Source: Methylobacterium sp. UNC378MF
GTDB taxonomy: Bacteria > Pseudomonadota > Alphaproteobacteria > Rhizobiales > Beijerinckiaceae
Assembly (NCBI RefSeq): GCF_900103195.1
Contig: NZ_FMWU01000038.1
Location: forward strand, 1 to 54,166
Length of the DNA stretch: 54,166 nucleotides
Direction: 5' to 3'
Positions 34,465 through 42,305 of this stretch are shown here, one piece after another (within the stretch, counting starts at the first letter, position 1; every line of letters begins with the position of its first letter). Under the pieces are notes generated by a model. That model did no database searches. It was not told the DNA's origin and worked only from the letters and a program-made list of their open reading frames with translations. The position numbers and the translations under genes are program-made.

Positions 34465-34756
34465 GTCGCCCGATCTCCTTCCGCACGCGGAAAGCTTTTT
34501 ATCACACAGGCTCTATCGAGAGCCATGCGCGTTCAAGATGATTCCAAGGATGCCGAAGACAATATCGATATACAATATTTAGCATTCCGATGTAATAATT
34601 GGAATACAGAAGCAAATACGTCGAAACTTTCGAACCGATACAGCCGCGCAGGCGTGGGATCCCGAAGCCGAGCCGGATGCGCGATGGGCCGGTCGCCGCG
34701 GGCCGCCGGCCGGGCTCCGTAAGGCCCGATGCCCTGTTCGCTCCGGGACCGGGCTC
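34465..34756. other. AT-rich region upstream of the chemoreceptor gene
   Basis: From about 34480 to 34640 base composition drops sharply relative to the rest of the window, for example ATATCGATATACAATATTTA and TGTAATAATTGGAATACA. It includes several short palindromic AT motifs. It probably contains the chemoreceptor promoter and binding sites for a global regulator. It is flanked on the right by the stop of the SGNH gene. No gene was recognised. Confidence 0.45.
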
Positions 34757-35821
34757 TCAGGCCCCGCGGACGAGGCCGATCCGCAGCCCGATGCGGCGCA
34801 GGCCGCGCCGCAGCCGGTGATGCAGGCGCACCGCGCGCTGGGCGAGGCTCAGCCTGCGCCGGCAGATGATGTGCGACACCCGTCCGAGCCGCGGGCCCGG
34901 ATCCGGCGTCCCCTTGCGCAGGGCGATGTCGGGACGCTCCGCCGATTGCGCGATCGTCAGCGCGCACGCCGCCGGGAGGGTGACGCTGCGGAACATCGAG
35001 CGCGTGTAGTAGGAGAACTCGTCGTAGGCGACGAGGGCGTGCGCCCGCCCGGTCGCGCAATCCTCGATTGTCAGCGTGCCCGCCTGCGGCCCGTAGGTCA
35101 CGAGGAGGCCGATCACGTCGCGGGTTCGCCCGAGGGAAACGGCGACGCGCGTGCCCTCCGGGATCTCCAGGAAGTCCAGCGGGATGCCGTTGCGGCGCAG
35201 GGCGAACGCGCAGGACAGGCCGGGGAGGGTGCGGAGCGGCAGGGCCTCGAACCGGCCCGGCAGAGTCCGGAACCGGTCGATATAGGCGTGGCCCGGCGGC
35301 GGTGCGCGCAGGAAGCTGTAGACCAGGAGGCCGTAGAGGTCGGCGCCCGCCGGCGTGACGTGGGTGGCGTCCGTCAGCAGATAGGTGATGTCACCCGCTC
35401 CCGCCGCCGCCACCGGGGCGGCGATGTCGAGAGAGGGGATCCCGTAGAGGGCGCGGTATTCCGCCAGCAGGCCGGCGACGGGCTCGGCCGCGTAGTCGAC
35501 GCCGCCCTGGTGCAGGTTGAGAAAGGCGACGGGCAGGTTCCGCCGGGCGGTCGCCGCGAGGATGTCGTCGAGATAGGCCCGCATCGTCGCGCCGTCGAAG
35601 TAGCGGACGTTGCCGGTGAACAGCTCCAGGAGCACGCGGTCGCAGGGGATCGCGTCCAGGATCTCGTCGATCAGGGCGGCGATGGAGGGCAGGGAATGGC
35701 CGCCCCAGCCGCTGCGGAGGACCGTGACCGGGCGCCCCTCGGCCTCGGCCAGGGCGTTGGCCCGCTCCACATAGCCCGGCAATTCCGTGACGCTGTAGCC
35801 GAGGCAGAGGACGCGGATCAT
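34757..35821 (-). CDS. SGNH/GDSL-type hydrolase
   Basis: The product is 354 residues. Residues 1 to about 180 show the SGNH blocks: the nucleophile in LCLGYSVTELPGYVERAN (G-x-S replacing GDS), SGWGGHSLPS (block II Gly), LELFTGNVRYF (block III Asn) and DATHVTPAGADLYG (Asp and His of the triad). The remaining 170 residues are a beta-rich domain without a recognised family, ending in an Arg-rich helix. No signal peptide is evident, so it may deacylate a cytoplasmic glycan precursor. It lies 88 bp downstream of the reductase gene. Confidence 0.78.
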   Translation of the reverse strand: MIRVLCLGYSVTELPGYVERANALAEAEGRPVTVLRSGWGGHSLPSIAALIDEILDAIPCDRVLLELFTGNVRYFDGATMRAYLDDILAATARRNLPVAFLNLHQGGVDYAAEPVAGLLAEYRALYGIPSLDIAAPVAAAGAGDITYLLTDATHVTPAGADLYGLLVYSFLRAPPPGHAYIDRFRTLPGRFEALPLRTLPGLSCAFALRRNGIPLDFLEIPEGTRVAVSLGRTRDVIGLLVTYGPQAGTLTIEDCATGRAHALVAYDEFSYYTRSMFRSVTLPAACALTIAQSAERPDIALRKGTPDPGPRLGRVSHIICRRRLSLAQRAVRLHHRLRRGLRRIGLRIGLVRGA

Positions 35822-35909
35822 CGAGGCTCGGATCGGGCACGGGGCCGGCCCCGTGCGGCCGCCCCGGCGCGGGTATCAGCCGCACGCCGCCGCGTCGAGG
35901 CGGCCGCGG

Positions 35910-36845
35910 TCAGTCGAGGACGATCGGGTAGCAGCGGGCGCCCACTGAGGCGGCGAGCACCTGCACGGCGCCGACCGTCGAGACGTCGCCCGCCACATGG
36001 ACCACGTCCGTGGCGCGCAGGCTCGGCAGGTGGGCGCTGAGCGGGCCGGAGCGCACGTCCGGGGGCCGCTGGCGGCCGCGGTCGGCGCAGAGGACGATCC
36101 GGGAAACGCCGGTGCGGCGCAGCCAGTCCAGGCTCTCGCGCATGTAAAGGTCGAGGGCGTCGCGGGCCCCCACCGCCAGGGTCAGCTCGCGGGCGGGCTC
36201 GACGTAGCGGGCTGCCCGGGCGATCGCCCAGATCGCGCCGAAGCCGGCGCCGGCCGCCACCAGGACGAGGCGGCCGCCCCCGGGGCGGTACTGCCCCCGG
36301 CCGACGGGCCCCTTGAGGCGCACCGGCTGGTCGAGCCGGAGCGCGTCGAGGGGATCGCCCTCGGGGTCGCGGGCGACATGGAACACCACGTCGTTGATCT
36401 CGGTCGTGCCGTCGACCCGCAGCGTCGGGGACAGCGTCCGCGTCGGCAGCCCCGCGAAGGTCACCAGCGCCTGGTGGCCGGGCTCGCCGGTGGGGCGCCG
36501 GGTCAGGGTCGCGACGATCTCGAGGATGCCGGGGCTGAGCCGGCGGATCTCCGTGACCGTGCCCTTGCGGACGGCGACGGGCGGGGGCGGCGCCTCCTCC
36601 TGGCCCAGGATCGGGGCGCCGGGGAGGGCCGGGCGCAGGGCCTCGGCCCGGGCCCGGCGGGCGGGGTGGCGGCGGCTGGACGGCGCGGCGCTTCCCTGGG
36701 CGAGCCCCTGGCCGGCGAGCAGGTTGCCGGACTGTGCCTGAAGCGGCGCGATCATGCCCTCGGCCAGCGCCGCCTCCAGCGGCGTGTCGCCGGTCGAGAC
36801 GCGCACCGACCGACCGTTGACGACGAGCGAGCAGCGCGCCCCCAT
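35910..36845 (-). CDS. FAD/NAD(P)-binding ferredoxin-reductase-like protein with degenerate 2Fe-2S domain
   Basis: The product is 311 residues; the start ATG 36845 has GGGGAGA upstream. Residues about 5-45 (CSLVVNGRSVRVSTGDTPLE) align in layout with a plant-type ferredoxin domain. The loop that should carry C..C..C reads IAPLQAQSGNLLAG, with no ligand cysteines. After a basic linker, an FNR-like FAD domain (TRTLSPTLRVDG in place of RxYS) and an NAD(P) domain (VLVAAGAGFGAIWAIARAAR) follow. The usual CGP near the C-terminus is VAGD. It probably acts as a flavin reductase passing electrons to another protein. The upstream same-strand neighbours are a small coiled-coil gene (29 bp away) and a globin gene. 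Confidence 0.78.
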   Translation of the reverse strand: MGARCSLVVNGRSVRVSTGDTPLEAALAEGMIAPLQAQSGNLLAGQGLAQGSAAPSSRRHPARRARAEALRPALPGAPILGQEEAPPPPVAVRKGTVTEIRRLSPGILEIVATLTRRPTGEPGHQALVTFAGLPTRTLSPTLRVDGTTEINDVVFHVARDPEGDPLDALRLDQPVRLKGPVGRGQYRPGGGRLVLVAAGAGFGAIWAIARAARYVEPARELTLAVGARDALDLYMRESLDWLRRTGVSRIVLCADRGRQRPPDVRSGPLSAHLPSLRATDVVHVAGDVSTVGAVQVLAASVGARCYPIVLD

Positions 36846-36874
36846 GGCTCTCCCCCGCATGCCCTGGTGACGGA

Positions 36875-37246
36875 TCAGCGGGCGCGGATCAGGAGCGAGT
36901 CGACCAGGGCCGCCCAGCGCTCGCGGGTCGCGCGGACATCGTCGGTCGGCGCCGATTCGGTGAGGAGCTGGCGCTGCGCCCGCAGCGACTCGACCTCCTG
37001 CCGCTGGGCCCGGAGCACCGCCTTCATCACCTGCAATTCGGTCTCGAGGCGGGCGATCTCATCGGCCTCGTCCTGCACGTCCACGGCATCGTCGGCGAAC
37101 GCGTCCGTGAGCGCATCGGCGTGGCGTGGGTCGCGGAGGGGCAGGCGGGTCCGGGCCTGCTGCTCCAGCCGGACCGGGCGGGCCATCAGGCGGCGCACGA
37201 GGTCCGAGCCGCCTGCCTGCTGGTAACGCCGTGCCGCCTCGGCCAT
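36875..37246 (-). CDS. Small coiled-coil protein of unknown function
   Basis: The product is about 123 residues from ATG 37246, which has GGGGA eight bases upstream; ATG 37261 is the longest option. The N-terminal third is basic (MAEAARRYQQAGGSDLVRRL). The centre is acidic (DAFADDAVDVQDEADEIARL) and flows into a heptad-patterned helix (ETELQVMKAVLRAQRQEVES, LRAQRQLLTE). There are no cysteines, membrane segments or signal peptide. I do not recognise a family. Its spacing of 29 bp from the reductase suggests co-transcription and possibly a scaffold role. Confidence 0.7.
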   Translation of the reverse strand: MAEAARRYQQAGGSDLVRRLMARPVRLEQQARTRLPLRDPRHADALTDAFADDAVDVQDEADEIARLETELQVMKAVLRAQRQEVESLRAQRQLLTESAPTDDVRATRERWAALVDSLLIRAR

Positions 37247-37356
37247 TCGACCCATCCCCATCGCGGGCGCTGAAGGGCCCGCCTATCAACAGGAGCTTGA
37301 TCGGACATGGTTAAGGCGGACTTAAACCGATCCGCGCCATTCGCCGCTTCGGCCTC

Positions 37357-37770
37357 TCAGGCCGCGTCTGCAGCCGCCTGCTGCATCACGCCGGCGACGA
37401 GCCTGTAAGTCTCGGCCCAGGCCTCCCGGACCTCCGGCGTGAAGTCCGAGCCCAGGCCCTGCTCCAGGGTCCACAGCAGGGCCGCCCCCACCGGAGCATA
37501 ATGGGCGGCCTGCGTGCCGTAGGCCACGTGCTTGCGCCCGAGATCCTGGAGCGCCGGAACCACGGTCTCCGGGTGGTTCAGATTGGCCACCGCCAGACCG
37601 AGCATCGCCATCAGCTTCTGCTTCTGCTCGGTCATGTCCTCGGGGAAGAGGGCGCGCACCTGCGGAGCGATCTCGAACAGACGACCGTAGAACAGGTCAG
37701 CCGCCGTCCCGGCGATGGGTCGCACCTTCGCGAAGCTGTCCTGCACGCACTTGACCTGTTCTGGCGTCAT
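37357..37770 (-). CDS. Single-domain globin (Vitreoscilla-haemoglobin-like)
   Basis: The 137-residue product aligns along its length with bacterial haemoglobins of the flavohaemoglobin type. Visible haem-pocket residues are Tyr28 (B10, in ADLFYGRLFE), Gln49 (E7, in TEQKQKLMAM) and proximal His81 (F8, in LGRKHVAYGTQAAHYAPVGA). Tyr-B10 with Gln-E7 is the set used for O2 binding and NO dioxygenation. There is no attached reductase domain. A separate FAD/NAD(P) reductase is encoded two genes downstream on the same strand. It lies 64 bp after the GGDEF-EAL gene. Confidence 0.92.
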   Translation of the reverse strand: MTPEQVKCVQDSFAKVRPIAGTAADLFYGRLFEIAPQVRALFPEDMTEQKQKLMAMLGLAVANLNHPETVVPALQDLGRKHVAYGTQAAHYAPVGAALLWTLEQGLGSDFTPEVREAWAETYRLVAGVMQQAAADAA

Positions 37771-37834
37771 CGCATCCCTGCCACCGCGTTGTCGTTGGCC
37801 GGCAGGATGCCTGATTGGCCGGTCAGGTGGAATC

Positions 37835-40765
37835 TCAGGCCGCCTCCGGCGCCGCTCCGACGATCTGGCGGGCCTGCAGCAGGGTCATCGGCTCGCCGAA
37901 GGCGGGGCCGAGGGCGTATTCACAGCCGAGTCCGGCGAGTGCCTGGGCGTCGGCCTCGGACTCGCAGCCCTCCGCCACGATGGCGAGGTTCAACTCGCTC
38001 GCCATCCGGACGATGGAGCGCAGGATCGCGGTCTGACCGGTGCCGATCTGGCGCACGAAGGTCGCATCGACCTTGATCGTGTCGAACGGGAACCGCTGCA
38101 GGTAGGAGAGGGCCGAGTAGCCGGTGCCGAAATCCGACAGGCACAGGCCGGCTCCGAGGTCGTGGATCCGCGCCAGCATCTGGGCGGCGTATTCCGGGTT
38201 CTCCATCACGAGGCTCTCGCTGAATTCCAGCTTGAGCGAGCCGGGCAGGGCGCCGGAGCGGGCCAGCACGGTCTTCACGTCGTGCAGGAGATCGTGGCGC
38301 AGGAGCTGGCGCGAGGACAGGTTGCAGGCCGCGAAGATCGGCGGCTCGACCTCCAGGGAGCGCTGCCACGCCGCGAGTTCCAGCGCCGTGCGCTCCAGGG
38401 CGAAGATGCCGAGATTGACGATGAAGCCGCTCTCCTCGGCGAGCGGCAGGAAGGTCGAGGCGGGGATGCGCCCGAGCTTCGGGTGGTCCCAGCGCAGCAC
38501 GGTCTCGAATCCCGCCACGGTCCGGTCCTCCAGGCGCACCACCGGCAGGAACAGGACCTTCAGCTCGTTGCGCTCGATCGCCTTGCGCAGATCGCTCTCC
38601 AGCATCAGCCGGTCCGAGCGGTCGGTGCGCATATGGGCGCGGAACACCTCGATCCGGTCGCCGCCGTTGCGCTTGGCCTGGATCATGGCGATCTCGGCGC
38701 TCTTGAACACCTCGTCGCGCTTCAGGTTGGCGCCGGCCTCGTAGAGGGCGAGGCCGATCGAGACCGTGAGGAAGATCTCCCGGTCGGCGTAGGTGATGGG
38801 GGTGGCGATCGCCCGGCGGATCATCTCGGCGAAGGCCAGGATCCGGTCGGGGTCGCGCTCGGAGAGGAGGATCACCGCGAACTCGTCGCCGGCCACCCGG
38901 GCCAGCGTGTCCTGCGGCCGCAGCAGGCGGCCGAGCCGGCGCGACAGGGTCAGCAGGATCGAGTCGCCCGCCGAGAGGCCGATGGCGTCGTTGATGCCCT
39001 TGAACCGGTCGACATCGAGCACGATCACGGTCGGCTTGAGGCGCTGGTCCTGGCCGGCGAAGGCGAGCGCCGCGTCGAGCCGGTCGCCGAACAATTCGCG
39101 GTTCGGCAGGCCGGTCAGGCTGTCGTGCACGGCGTCGTGGAGCAGGCGCTCCTCGGCGGTCTTGATCTCGGTGACGTCCGCGATGGTGCCGACCACCCGG
39201 ATGACCTCACCGTCGGCGCCGATCACCGGCCGTGCCTTCAGCCGGTACCAGAAGAACGTGCCGGCCTCCGAGCGCAGGCGGAAATCGTGGACGATCCGCC
39301 CGCGCCGCTCCTCGATCACCGTGTCGAGGGCCGCCGAGTAGCGCTCCACGTCGAAGGGGTGGAGCGCGCCGAGCCAGTTGGTCGCCGGCCCCTCCAGGGT
39401 GCCGCGGGCGAGGCCGAGCTGGCCCTCGATCTCCGGGCCGACGAAGACCCGGTCGGCGGGCACGTCCCAGTCGAACACCACGTCGCCGGCGCCGGTCAGC
39501 GCCAGGGCGCGCCGCTCCGTATCGGAGACCAGGGCGTGGCTGAGGCCGCCGCCCGCGAAGGCGTGCTGGAGCACCGTGAAGCCGATCAGCATCACGATCA
39601 GAACGAGGCCGCCGATGAGGGCCGGCTGCACGAGGTCGCTGCCGATCTGGCCGGTGACCGCGAAGCCCGCCGCCGTCACCCAGACCACCAGCAGCAGCCA
39701 GGTCGGCACCAGCAGGATGGCGCGGTCGTAGCCGTTATGGGCGGCGAGGTAGACGATCAGCAGCAGGCCGATGCCGGCCACCGCGGCGATCGAGATCCGC
39801 GCCACGCCCGCCGCCACCGGCGGGTCGAACACCGCGAGCCCGACGAGGCCCGCCAGGAAGGCAAGCCAGAAGAACGCCACGTGGCTGTAGCGCACGTGCC
39901 AGCGGGCGAGGTTGAGATAGGCGAAGAGGAAGACCAGCAGCGTCGCCCCGAGCACCGCCTCCGCGGAGGCCCGGTAGACCCGCTCGGCCAGTTCCGTGAC
40001 CGGGAAGACCCGCTGCAGGAAGCCGAAATCGATGCAGGCATAGGCGAGCACCGACCAAGCCAGCGCCGCCGCGGCCGGGAAGATGATCGCGCCCTTGACC
40101 ACGAACACGATGGTCAGGAACAGGGCCAGCAACCCGCTGATCCCGATGATGATGCCCTTGTAGAGGGTCAGGCCGGCGGTCTTGCGGCGGTAGGCGTCCT
40201 GATCCCAGAGGCGGAGCTGGGGGACGTTGGAGCCGCGCAGCTCGGCCACGTAGGTGATGGTCGCGCCGGGATCCAGCGTGATGGTGAACTGGTCGGCCTC
40301 GGGGTTCTCGTCGCGCTCCGGACGGATACCCTGGCTCGCCGTGATGGCGGCGATGCGCGAGCCGCCGAGATCCGGCCAGATCACTCCGGAATCGACCAGC
40401 CGGAAATGCGGGGCGACCAGGATGCGGTCGATCTGCTCGTCGGTGTCGTTGGTGAGCGCGAACACGATCCAGTCGGGCCGGGCGCCGGCGTCGCGCGCCT
40501 TCACGACGATGCGCCGGACGATGCCGTCCTTGCCGGGTGCGGTCGAGATCTGGATCAGGTCGCCGTCGGAGCGGTAGCGCTCGATCGCGGTGGTCAGGTC
40601 GATCACCGGCGCGTCGAGGGTGACGCGGACCGCCTCCACGGCCTGGGCGGGCCCGCTCACGCCGAGCGCGAGCGCGAGGGCACCGACGAGACCGCCGACC
40701 AGGGTCAGGAGGAGGGCGAGGATGCGCAAGGGTGTCTTGACTTCCGGCCGTGCGAGCTTCGGCAT
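37835..40765 (-). CDS. Membrane GGDEF-EAL protein with PAS domain (c-di-GMP signalling)
   Basis: The product is 976 residues. It has an N-terminal hydrophobic segment (12-42), an extracytoplasmic beta-rich domain to about 195, a block of roughly seven to eight membrane helices at 200-420, PAS/PAC at about 430-560 (TFFWYRLKARPVIGADGEVI), GGDEF at 570-735 and EAL at 745-970. The cyclase signature is AGDEF (ARVAGDEFAVI) after HDSLTGLPNRELFGDRLD. In EAL the motif is ETVLRW, the metal site DDFGTG is SDFGTG, and the loop-6 Gln is absent (ALGPAFGEPM). Asn (NLSSRQL), Glu (LEFSES), Lys (IKVD) and Glu (VAEGCES) remain. Phosphodiesterase activity is therefore doubtful, while the cyclase could be active. 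The layout resembles 7TMR-DISM sensors. Confidence 0.9.
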   Translation of the reverse strand: MPKLARPEVKTPLRILALLLTLVGGLVGALALALGVSGPAQAVEAVRVTLDAPVIDLTTAIERYRSDGDLIQISTAPGKDGIVRRIVVKARDAGARPDWIVFALTNDTDEQIDRILVAPHFRLVDSGVIWPDLGGSRIAAITASQGIRPERDENPEADQFTITLDPGATITYVAELRGSNVPQLRLWDQDAYRRKTAGLTLYKGIIIGISGLLALFLTIVFVVKGAIIFPAAAALAWSVLAYACIDFGFLQRVFPVTELAERVYRASAEAVLGATLLVFLFAYLNLARWHVRYSHVAFFWLAFLAGLVGLAVFDPPVAAGVARISIAAVAGIGLLLIVYLAAHNGYDRAILLVPTWLLLVVWVTAAGFAVTGQIGSDLVQPALIGGLVLIVMLIGFTVLQHAFAGGGLSHALVSDTERRALALTGAGDVVFDWDVPADRVFVGPEIEGQLGLARGTLEGPATNWLGALHPFDVERYSAALDTVIEERRGRIVHDFRLRSEAGTFFWYRLKARPVIGADGEVIRVVGTIADVTEIKTAEERLLHDAVHDSLTGLPNRELFGDRLDAALAFAGQDQRLKPTVIVLDVDRFKGINDAIGLSAGDSILLTLSRRLGRLLRPQDTLARVAGDEFAVILLSERDPDRILAFAEMIRRAIATPITYADREIFLTVSIGLALYEAGANLKRDEVFKSAEIAMIQAKRNGGDRIEVFRAHMRTDRSDRLMLESDLRKAIERNELKVLFLPVVRLEDRTVAGFETVLRWDHPKLGRIPASTFLPLAEESGFIVNLGIFALERTALELAAWQRSLEVEPPIFAACNLSSRQLLRHDLLHDVKTVLARSGALPGSLKLEFSESLVMENPEYAAQMLARIHDLGAGLCLSDFGTGYSALSYLQRFPFDTIKVDATFVRQIGTGQTAILRSIVRMASELNLAIVAEGCESEADAQALAGLGCEYALGPAFGEPMTLLQARQIVGAAPEAA

Positions 40766-41002
40766 CGGCCGCCCGGGCGGCCTCGATCGATAGGCGCGGG
40801 CCTAACCTGGGGCAAGGTCGCCCCGCGGCCGGTCCACATGCCGCGGATCGCGCCCCTTTGCGGCCAAATCAAGTTGGGCCCGACCGGAGGCGGCCGTTCT
40901 GGGCACGATCCGGATTATCTCAGAGGCTGCCCAACCCGGACTCCCCCGATCTCCCCCCTCTCCTGAAGGGGCGGGTCGGACCTCCATCGCGTCGGGCGGC
41001 GC

Positions 41003-42298
41003 TCAGGCCGCCCGGAGCGCGCCCGCGATCTTGTCGAGGGCGGGCAGCTTGCGGATCGGACCGATCGCCGCCAGCGTCGGCGTGCCCTGCAGCATCGCGG
41101 CCGCCGCGGCCCGGACATCCGCCACCGTGACGGCGTCGACCTTGTCGATCACCTCTCCGGCGGGAATCACCCGGCCCCAGGCCAGGATCTGGCGGGCGTT
41201 GCGCTCGATGCGCCCGCCGGGCGTCTCGAGAGCCGAGAGCAGCGAGACCTTGAGCTGCGCCTTGGCGCGGGCGATCTCGGGCTCGCCGAGGTCGCGGGCC
41301 GCGCGGGCTGTGGCGGCAAGCGTCACGTCGACGAGTTCCGGCAGGTCCGCCCCGGCGGTGCCGGCGCCGATGCCGAACAGACCGCAATCCGAGAACGGCC
41401 AGTGGAAGGCCTGGATCTCGTAGGCGAGGCCGCGGGTCTCGCGCACCTCCTGCCAGAGCCGCGAGGTCAGGCCGCCGCCCAGCACCTGCGCGAACATGTG
41501 GAGCGCGTAGTAGCTTTCGTCCCGGAAGGAGAGGCCCGGCAGGCCGATCACCACGTTGGCCTGCTCGAGCTTGCGCGGCATCCGCCGCTCGCCGCCGCCG
41601 TAGACGCCCGGCACGGACGCGGGGGCGGATTTGGCCGGCAGGGCGCCGAAATGGCGCTCGGCCGCCGCCACGATCGCCTCGTGGGTGACGGCCCCGGCCC
41701 CGGCCACGACGATGCGGTCCGGCGTGTATTCCCGGTCGAGATAGGCCCGGATGCCGGCCTCGTCGAAGCTCCGGATCGTCTCCGGCCGCCCGAGGATCGG
41801 CCGGCCGACGGGCTGGTCCGGGAAGGCGGCCTCCGTGAAGGCGTCATAGACCACGTCGTCGGGAGTGTCCTCGACGGCGGCGTATTCCTGCAGGATCACG
41901 CCCTTCTCCCGGGCGAGTTCGCCTGCGTCGAAGACCGAATCGGTGAGGATGTCGCCGATCACGTCGAGGGCGAGGCCCACATCCTCGCCGAGCACCCGGG
42001 CGGTGTAGCTTGTCCCCTCCGTGGAGGTCGCGGCGTTGATCTCGCCGCCGACATTCTCAATCGCCTCGGCGATCGCCTGCGCCGAGCGCGCCCGCGTCCC
42101 CTTGAAGGCCATGTGCTCGATGAGATGGGACAGGCCCGCCTCGTCGGCGCGCTCGTTGCGCGAGCCCGCCCCGACCCAGACGCCGAGGCTGGCGGTAGCG
42201 ACCCCCGGCATCGGCTCGGTGACCACCGTGACCCCGTTGTCGAGCCGGGTCGTGCGCAGGGACGGCGAGGCGGCGTGCGTGGAGAAGTGCTGGTTCAT
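41003..42298 (-). CDS. M16-family zinc metallopeptidase (processing-peptidase-like)
   Basis: The product is 431 residues. The inverted zinc motif is HLIEHMAFKG (HxxEH), with the downstream third ligand in REKGVILQEYAAVEDTPDDV. The glycine-rich C-terminal subdomain reads FAQVLGGGLTSRLWQEVRET RG. These single-domain bacterial M16 proteins resemble the mitochondrial processing peptidase beta subunit and degrade or trim peptides. The start ATG 42298 lies seven bases after the thrC stop, with AGGGGTG inside the thrC end serving as ribosome-binding site. thrC followed by an M16 gene is a common alphaproteobacterial pair. Confidence 0.93.
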   Translation of the reverse strand: MNQHFSTHAASPSLRTTRLDNGVTVVTEPMPGVATASLGVWVGAGSRNERADEAGLSHLIEHMAFKGTRARSAQAIAEAIENVGGEINAATSTEGTSYTARVLGEDVGLALDVIGDILTDSVFDAGELAREKGVILQEYAAVEDTPDDVVYDAFTEAAFPDQPVGRPILGRPETIRSFDEAGIRAYLDREYTPDRIVVAGAGAVTHEAIVAAAERHFGALPAKSAPASVPGVYGGGERRMPRKLEQANVVIGLPGLSFRDESYYALHMFAQVLGGGLTSRLWQEVRETRGLAYEIQAFHWPFSDCGLFGIGAGTAGADLPELVDVTLAATARAARDLGEPEIARAKAQLKVSLLSALETPGGRIERNARQILAWGRVIPAGEVIDKVDAVTVADVRAAAAAMLQGTPTLAAIGPIRKLPALDKIAGALRAA

Positions 42299-42305
42299 CG
42301 CGGAC

